From Tridacna crocea (lineage: Eukaryota; Mollusca; Bivalvia; Cardiida; Cardiidae): a DNA stretch of 64,000 nucleotides. The stretch spans positions 26,695,462 to 26,759,461 of the forward strand of contig OX031062.1 of NCBI GenBank assembly GCA_943736015.1. The letters run 5' to 3'. The notes under the pieces were generated by a model. The model searched no databases and was not told the DNA's origin. It saw nothing but the letters and a program-made list of their open reading frames with translations. Shown here one piece after another: positions 54,701 through 63,700 of this stretch. How positions within the stretch are numbered: position 1 is the first letter of the stretch; every line of letters begins with the position of its first letter. A program made the translations under genes and the position numbers.

Positions 54701-57700
54701 AAGCTACGTTGATGCTAGTAAGAATTGCCTTAGGCAACTTAGACAAAATAGAGCTGTTCCCATCTTTATTTCCCGTTTGCAGTTGATAAACACTTATAGT
54801 GTTAGTCCAAGAACGGATACATGGGATGAAGCAAACACATTTGATGGATATGAAAGCATAGTCCTGAGAGGTTGTGAAGAAAGGTACTTTATTCCGATGT
54901 GCACATTGGATGGTAGGGCAGAAGCGATATAGTTACTGTATGTGGAAAGAATTGGGTATTTCACCATGCAGTTTTTCACTTATGTTTCTAAGTATTGCCT
55001 CCCTTTTGAAGATAAATGACGACAAGCAGGCGTCCACTGTTAAGGATACTACTTTTTATATTCTTCAGAGCAATGTGAACGTCGTTATATTAGCTCACCT
55101 GACGCGGATGGTGTAAGTGTCAGTATTAAAGACTTTGAGGATGATGTTGAAAGCCTATTGAGCGGAGAAGAGGTGCCAATTCCTAAAGTGAACAACGAGT
55201 CGGTTTATACGATCACATTGAACCCAGCTGAAGTTGTCATGGATTTTGTTATCACTTTAAGCAACATTGAGTCAGCAACTGTGGACTTCACACGAGAAGG
55301 AGAAGAGGAACCAATTTCGAGGGTAACTTAGTAAAACTTTTTTTTGCCACAGTGACAAAAAATAGTGATTTATTTCATTATTTAATCTTTTATTAACAAT
55401 TATAGTGAATTTTCTGTAAACAAAGGGGAGTAGCAACAATTCTGATATTCTATTTCATGTTTTACTTTTAGATGTGGTACCTTTAATAATATGACAAATT
55501 GTAACAATTTTGATTTAAAGATATTCATGTAATATCGATTGAGAAATAAGTTCTTACAACCTACACTAATCTGTCACGATTCTGCTTCCTGGGAAGTACA
55601 CCAGTACTTGTGCCGAGTGTGTAGGCCAATGAAAATCTCAAGTTGACATCCGCTTCTGCGTTTCGAACTTGAGGTGTTATGGTTACAAGGCCGACGTTCT
55701 ACCTCACAACGACGGACACCACACAAAGGTTTGCTAGTAACAAGTTTACTCGTATGCGTTAGAAAACTCTAAAGAAAATGGCCAGCAACCCAATTCTATG
55801 CAGCACTTATACATTCTTTTTATTTCCAATGCAATAAAACAATGGTACGGATTTGCATCTACCAACAGAATCTACAGCTTCTTCTCTGTATCTCAATTAT
55901 TTGCCATTTCGAGAATAGTGAAAGTTTTGGAGAGGGTATTCGAAGTTGAACTATATTAGATATGTTATCGTCAGTTTTGTTGTATTCCAGGATATTAATG
56001 TCCGTGAAGAGCCTTCACCGATAAACGCATTGTCGCCCGAAATTTCTGGTGAACCAGTCCAATTAATTGAAATACGCAATATTGTGCCAACAGAAGGTCT
56101 TCCGGACGATGTAATTCCCACAGTAACTGTCGTATCTTTCACATTGTGTAAGAAGCCCAAAGGTAATGTTATATTCTACTGTTTGAGGGTAGTGTTTAGT
56201 CGCATGTAATTGGAAACTTTGTGGCATATTTCAAATTTCCGACTGAAAAGTGGAACATTTATATCAGACTGAGTGTCTCTGTGTAACACTTAAAATACTT
56301 TTTGGTTGGTTCCAGATAGAATTTTTTTCACTAAATGAGTGCAGTGATATTAAATTGGGCTTGCCTTTGGCGAGCTTAACGACACATTTTGGTAGATGAG
56401 TTTAAAAAGGGGTTACCTTTGTACTGTCTCAAACCTTTGAAAGATAAGAAAATTTGAAATTGCTGAATTACTTTGAAAGCAATGGAGGTTATATGATAAG
56501 CTACCTTTTTCTGTGTGTTTGATTGTGTGTGTTTTCGACAGTTTTATGATTTGGGCAAATACCAATTTTCAGAAAGCAGTGGTCCCCCAATTTGGGTGTA
56601 ATTTATTAGCATTTGTTCATTCTGTAGCTTCTTACCAAATAGGGCTCTTTCCTGTAGCGTTGTTCCGTTGACAACAGTTGACAGAAAGCTTAATCGTCCG
56701 ACTATGTGGTAATGTCGTAGTAAATTAGACGTTTACCCTTTTGCCAATAAATATATCACTTGTTGGTCGTTGTCCTTTTTGTTGGTCTTGCATACAATAC
56801 AGCCTTGATGCAATTGTTTGATTTTAAGAAATCAGGTAGGATGTGTATCAGAGATCAGACTGCACGTACTGTTAATTCTGAACTGCATCTGCATCATTCA
56901 CAAAACTGAATTATGTCACTAATGGTGGATAAAGTGTAACAATGTAAGCGTTACTTGTTATAAGAGGCCGTTATCAGTGTTCTTGTTCTGATAGCAGTAA
57001 GCTCAGCTAACACGGATATAAAGATATTGTAGTCATAATTTCGAGTAATGGCATTTATTGCTATAACTGCAATTGGACTATCTTCCACTGAATGCTCATC
57101 AGCTGAGTGTGATTGGACATTCATTTTCTCACTTACAGAAACTGAAGTGTCAAGCAGTGGTAAACCATCACTATCTGAAGGAAGTACCCTAGGAAAGTCT
57201 TCTTCGCCTGAAGGACGTACAACTAAATTGACAGCATCATCAGGATCACAAACCCAGCCAAGTTCAAAAAGTGAAGGGACATCTGGACCATCGACCTCTG
57301 GTCCAGCAGCACCTCCAGGTGCAACCACTGTAGGCCCCCCTGCCACATCTGCAATACTTACCCCTGGCAAATCTCCCTCTCTCAGTGGAAGAACTTCAGC
57401 ACCAACAACACAACCCAGTAAGAAGCATTTTTGATAGTTGTATCATAATCATACTGCTATCGCGAAAAACTGAAGTTTATTCAAAGTGACCAAGTACCCA
57501 GTAAAGGGGTTTGGATATAGATTGATGCACAGAAAAAGATTTCCTGTTGAAAGAAATCGACATTTGATGCATTTCGTCGTAATCATGCACAGTTAAAGAT
57601 ATGGTTAAGGTTTAGACGGAGATCCAAAGTGATAGAGTCAAGTCCTGACCTCGATTTCAGTCTTTCTTTGTAATAATTCACAACGGACGTCCATGTAAGT

Positions 57701-60700
57701 TATAATTGAGAGATTTCTTAGTAACGATCTTGCAAGATTACTTGGTAATGTTTATCTGTTTACTTGGGTGTCTTGTTAAGGTGTTTTTGGGATAAGACCT
57801 CTACGACTATTCATACAAAGTCGGAAGAATAAGAAATGTGTTGTATAAAACTGGCTTGCTTACGGTTAATCAGGTAGATTATGCCACGATTTTGTGAAGT
57901 CAAAATCGATGTCATGATATTGCCGAGGTTGCATCAGATTTTACAGGAATAATCAAGAAAATTGCTAAATGAGGGTTGCATGTAGTAATGCATAACTGTA
58001 GGAAATAAAGAGATTGTCGTCTCCTAGCTGAAAGCTACGTTGATGCTAGTAAGAATTGCCTTAGGCAACTTAGACAAAATAGAGCTGTTCCCATCTTTAT
58101 TTCCCGTTTGCAGTTGATAAACACTTATAGTGTTAGTCCAAGAACGGATACATGGGATGAAGCAAACACATTTGATGGATATGAAAGCATAGTCCTGAGA
58201 GGTTGTGAAGAAAGGTACTTTATTCCGATGTGCACATTGGATGGTAGGGCAGAAGCGATATAGTTACTGTATGTGGAAAGAATTGGGTATTTCACCATGC
58301 AGTTTTTCACTTATGTTTCTAAGTATTGCCTCCCTTTTGAAGATAAATGACGACAAGCAGGCGTCCACTGTTAAGGATACTACTTTTTATATTCTTCAGA
58401 GCAATGTGAACGTCGTTATATTAGCTCACCTGACGCGGATGGTGTAAGTGTCAGTATTAAAGACTTTGAGGATGATGTTGAAAGCCTATTGAGCGGAGAA
58501 GAGGTGCCAATTCCTAAAGTGAACAACGAGTCGGTTTATACGATCACATTGAACCCAGCTGAAGTTGTCATGGATTTTGTTATCACTTTAAGCAACATTG
58601 AGTCAGCAACTGTGGACTTCACACGAGAAGGAGAAGAGGAACCAATTTCGAGGGTAACTTAGTAAAACTTTTTTTTGCCACAGTGACAAAAAATAGTGAT
58701 TTATTTCATTATTTAATCTTTTATTAACAATTATAGTGAATTTTCTGTAAACAAAGGGGAGTAGCAACAATTCTGATATTCTATTTCATGTTTTACTTTT
58801 AGATGTGGTACCTTTAATAATATGACAAATTGTAACAATTTTGATTTAAAGATATTCATGTAATATCGATTGAGAAATAAGTTCTTACAACCTACACTAA
58901 TCTGTCACGATTCTGCTTCCTGGGAAGTACACCAGTACTTGTGCCGAGTGTGTAGGCCAATGAAAATCTCAAGTTGACACCCGCTTCTGGGTTTCGAACT
59001 TGAGGTGTTATGGTTACAAGGCCGACGTTCTACCTCACAACGACGGACACCACACAAAGGTTTGCTAGTAACAAGTTTACTCGTATGCGTTAGAAAACTC
59101 TAAAGAAAATGGCCAGCAACCCAATTCTATGCAGCACTTATACATTCTTTTTATTTCCAATGCAATAAAACAATGGTACGGATTTGCATCTACCAACAGA
59201 ATCTACAGCTTCTTCTCTGTATCTCAATTATTTGCCATTTCGAGAATAGTGAAAGTTTTGGAGAGGGTATCCGAAGTTGAACTATATTAGATATGTTATC
59301 GTCAGTTTTGTTGTATTCCAGGATATTAATGTCCGTGAAGAGCCTTCACCGATAAACGCATTGTCGCCCGAAATTTCTGGTGAACCAGTCCAATTAATTG
59401 AAATACGCAATATTGTGCCAACAGAAGGTCTTCCGGACGATGTAATTCCCACAGTAACTGTCGTATCTTTCACATTGTGTAAGAAGCCCAAAGGTAATGT
59501 TATATTCTACTGTTTGAGGGTAGTGTTTAGTCGCATGTAATTGGAAACTTTGTGGCATATTTCAAATTTCCGACTGAAAAGTGGAACATTTATATCAGAC
59601 TGAGTGTCTCTGTGTAACACTTAAAATACTTTTTGGTTGGTTCCAGATAGAATTTTTTTCACTAAATGAGTGCAGTGATATTAAATTGGGCTTGCCTTTG
59701 GCGAGCTTAACGACACATTTTGGTAGATGAGTTTAAAAAGGGGTTACCTTTGTACTGTCTCAAACCTTTGAAAGATAAGAAAATTTGAAATTGCTGAATT
59801 ACTTTGAAAGCAATGGAGGTTATATGATAAGCTACCTTTTTCTGTGTGTTTGATTGTGTGTGTTTTCGACAGTTTTATGATTTGGGCAAATACCAATTTT
59901 CAAAAAGCAGTGGTCCCCCAATTTGGGTGTAATTTATTAGCATTTGTTCATTCTGTAGCTTCTTACCAAATAGGGCTCTTTCCTGTAGCGTTGTTCCGTT
60001 GACAACAGTTGACAGAAAGCTTAATCGTCCGACTATGTGGTAATGTCGTAGTAAATTAGACGTTTACCCTTTTGCCAATAAATATATCACTTGTTGGTCG
60101 TTGTCCTTTTTGTTGGTCTTGCATACAATACAGCCTTGATGCAATTGTTTGATTTTAAGAAATCAGGTAGGATGTGTATCAGAGATCAGACTGCACGTAC
60201 TGTTAATTCTGAACTGCATCTGCATCATTCACAAAACTGAATTATGTCACTAATGGTGGATAAAGTGTAACAATGTAAGCGTTACTTGTTATAAGAGGCC
60301 GTTATCAGTGTTCTTGTTCTGATAGCAGTAAGCTCAGCTAACACGGATATAAAGATATTGTAGTCATAATTTCGAGTAATGGCATTTATTGCTATAACTG
60401 CAATTGGACTACCTTCCACTGAATGCTCATCAGCTGAGTGTGATTGGACATTCATTTTCTCACTTACAGAAACTGAAGTGTCAAGCAGTGGTAAACCATC
60501 ACTATCTGAAGGAAGTACCCTAGGAAAGTCTTCTTCGCCTGAAGGACGTACAACTAAATTGACAGCATCATCAGGATCACAAACCCAGCCAAGTTCAAAA
60601 AGTGAAGGGACATCTGGACCATCGACCTCTGGTCCAGCAGCACCTCCAGGTGCAACCACTGTAGGCCCCCCTGCCACATCTGCAATACTTACCCCTGGCA

Positions 60701-63700
60701 AATCTCCCTCTCTCAGTGGAAGAACTTCAGCACCAACAACACAACCCAGTAAGAAGCATTTTTGATAGTTGTATCATAATCATACTGCTATCGCGAAAAA
60801 CTGAAGTTTATTCAAAGTGACCAAGTACCCAGTAAAGGGGTCTGGATATAGATTGATGCACAGAAAAAGATTTCCTGTTGAAAGAAATCGACATTTGATG
60901 CATTTCGTCGTAATCATGCACAGTTAAAGATATGGTTAAGGTTTAGACGGAGATCGAAAGTGATAGAGTCAAGTCCTGACCTCGATTTCAGTCTTTCTTT
61001 GTAATAATTCACAACGGACGTCCATGTAAGTTATAATTGAGAGATTTCTTAGTAACGATCTTGCAAGATTACTTGGTAATGTTTATCTGTTTACTTGGGT
61101 GTCTTGTTAAGGTGTTTTTGGGATAAGACCTCTACGACTATTCATACAAAGTCGGAAGAATAAGAAATGTGTTGTATAAAACTGGCTTGCTTACGGTTAA
61201 TCAGGTAGATTATGCCACGATTTTGTGAAGTCAAAATCGATGTCATGATATTGCCGAGGTTGCATCAGATTTTACAGGAATAATCAAGAAAATTGCTAAA
61301 TGAGGGTTGCATGTAGTAATGCATAACTGTAGGAAATAAAGAGATTGTCGTCTCCTAGCTGAAAGCTACGTTGATGCTAGTAAGAATTGCCTTAGGCAAC
61401 TTAGACAAAATAGAGCTGTTCCCATCTTTATTTCCCGTTTGCAGTTGATAAACACTTATAGTGTTAGTCCAAGAACGGATACATGGGATGAAGCAAACAC
61501 ATTTGATGGATATGAAAGCATAGTCCTGAGAGGTTGTGAAGAAAGGTACTTTATTCCGATGTGCACATTGGATGGTAGGGCAGAAGCGATATAGTTACTG
61601 TATGTGGAAAGAATTGGGTATTTCACCATGCAGTTTTTCACTTATGTTTCTAAGTATTGCCTCCCTTTTGAAGATAAATGACGACAAGCAGGCGTCCACT
61701 GTTAAGGATACTACTTTTTATATTCTTCAGAGCAATGTGAACGTCGTTATATTAGCTCACCTGACGCGGATGGTGTAAGTGTCAGTATTAAAGACTTTGA
61801 GGATGATGTTGAAAGCCTATTGAGCGGAGAAGAGGTGCCAATTCCTAAAGTGAACAACGAGTCGGTTTATACGATCACATTGAACCCAGCTGAAGTTGTC
61901 ATGGATTTTGTTATCACTTTAAGCAACATTGAGTCAGCAACTGTGGACTTCACACGAGAAGGAGAAGAGGAACCAATTTCGAGGGTAACTTAGTAAAACT
62001 TTTTTTTGCCACAGTGACAAAAAATAGTGATTTATTTCATTATTTAATCTTTTATTAACAATTATAGTGAATTTTCTGTAAACAAAGGGGAGTAGCAACA
62101 ATTCTGATATTCTATTTCATGTTTTACTTTTAGATGTGGTACCTTTAATAATATGACAAATTGTAACAATTTTGATTTAAAGATATTCATGTAATATCGA
62201 TTGAGAAATAAGTTCTTACAACCTACACTAATCTGTCACGATTCTGCTTCCTGGGAAGTACACCAGTACTTGTGCCGAGTGTGTAGGCCAATGAAAATCT
62301 CAAGTTGACATCCGCTTCTGCGTTTCGAACTTGAGGTGTTATGGTTACAAGGCCGACGTTCTACCTCACAACGACGGACACCACACAAAGGTTTGCTAGT
62401 AACAAGTTTACTCGTATGCGTTAGAAAACTCTAAAGAAAATGGCCAGCAACCCAATTCTATGCAGCACTTATACATTCTTTTTATTTCCAATGCAATAAA
62501 ACAATGGTACGGATTTGCATCTACCAACAGAATCTACAGCTTCTTCTCTGTATCTCAATTATTTGCCATTTCGAGAATAGTGAAAGTTTTGGAGAGGGTA
62601 TTCGAAGTTGAACTATATTAGATATGTTATCGTCAGTTTTGTTGTATTCCAGGATATTAATGTCCGTGAAGAGCCTTCACCGATAAACGCATTGTCGCCC
62701 GAAATTTCTGGTGAACCAGTCCAATTAATTGAAATACGCAATATTGTGCCAACAGAAGGTCTTCCGGACGATGTAATTCCCACAGTAACTGTCGTATCTT
62801 TCACATTGTGTAAGAAGCCCAAAGGTAATGTTATATTCTACTGTTTGAGGGTAGTGTTTAGTCGCATGTAATTGGAAACTTTGTGGCATATTTCAAATTT
62901 CCGACTGAAAAGTGGAACATTTATATCAGACTGAGTGTCTCTGTGTAACACTTAAAATACTTTTTGGTTGGTTCCAGATAGAATTTTTTTCACTAAATGA
63001 GTGCAGTGATATTAAATTGGGCTTGCCTTTGGCGAGCTTAACGACACATTTTGGTAGATGAGTTTAAAAAGGGGTTACCTTTGTACTGTCTCAAACCTTT
63101 GAAAGATAAGAAAATTTGAAATTGCTGAATTACTTTGAAAGCAATGGAGGTTATATGATAAGCTACCTTTTTCTGTGTGTTTGATTGTGTGTGTTTTCGA
63201 CAGTTTTATGATTTGGGCAAATACCAATTTTCAGAAAGCAGTGGTCCCCCAATTTGGGTGTAATTTATTAGCATTTGTTCATTCTGTAGCTTCTTACCAA
63301 ATAGGGCTCTTTCCTGTAGCGTTGTTCCGTTGACAACAGTTGACAGAAAGCTTAATCGTCCGACTATGTGGTAATGTCGTAGTAAATTAGACGTTTACCC
63401 TTTTGCCAATAAATATATCACTTGTTGGTCGTTGTCCTTTTTGTTGGTCTTGCATACAATACAGCCTTGATGCAATTGTTTGATTTTAAGAAATCAGGTA
63501 GGATGTGTATCAGAGATCAGACTGCACGTACTGTTAATTCTGAACTGCATCTGCATCATTCACAAAACTGAATTATGTCACTAATGGTGGATAAAGTGTA
63601 ACAATGTAAGCGTTACTTGTTATAAGAGGCCGTTATCAGTGTTCTTGTTCTGATAGCAGTAAGCTCAGCTAACACGGATATAAAGATATTGTAGTCATAA

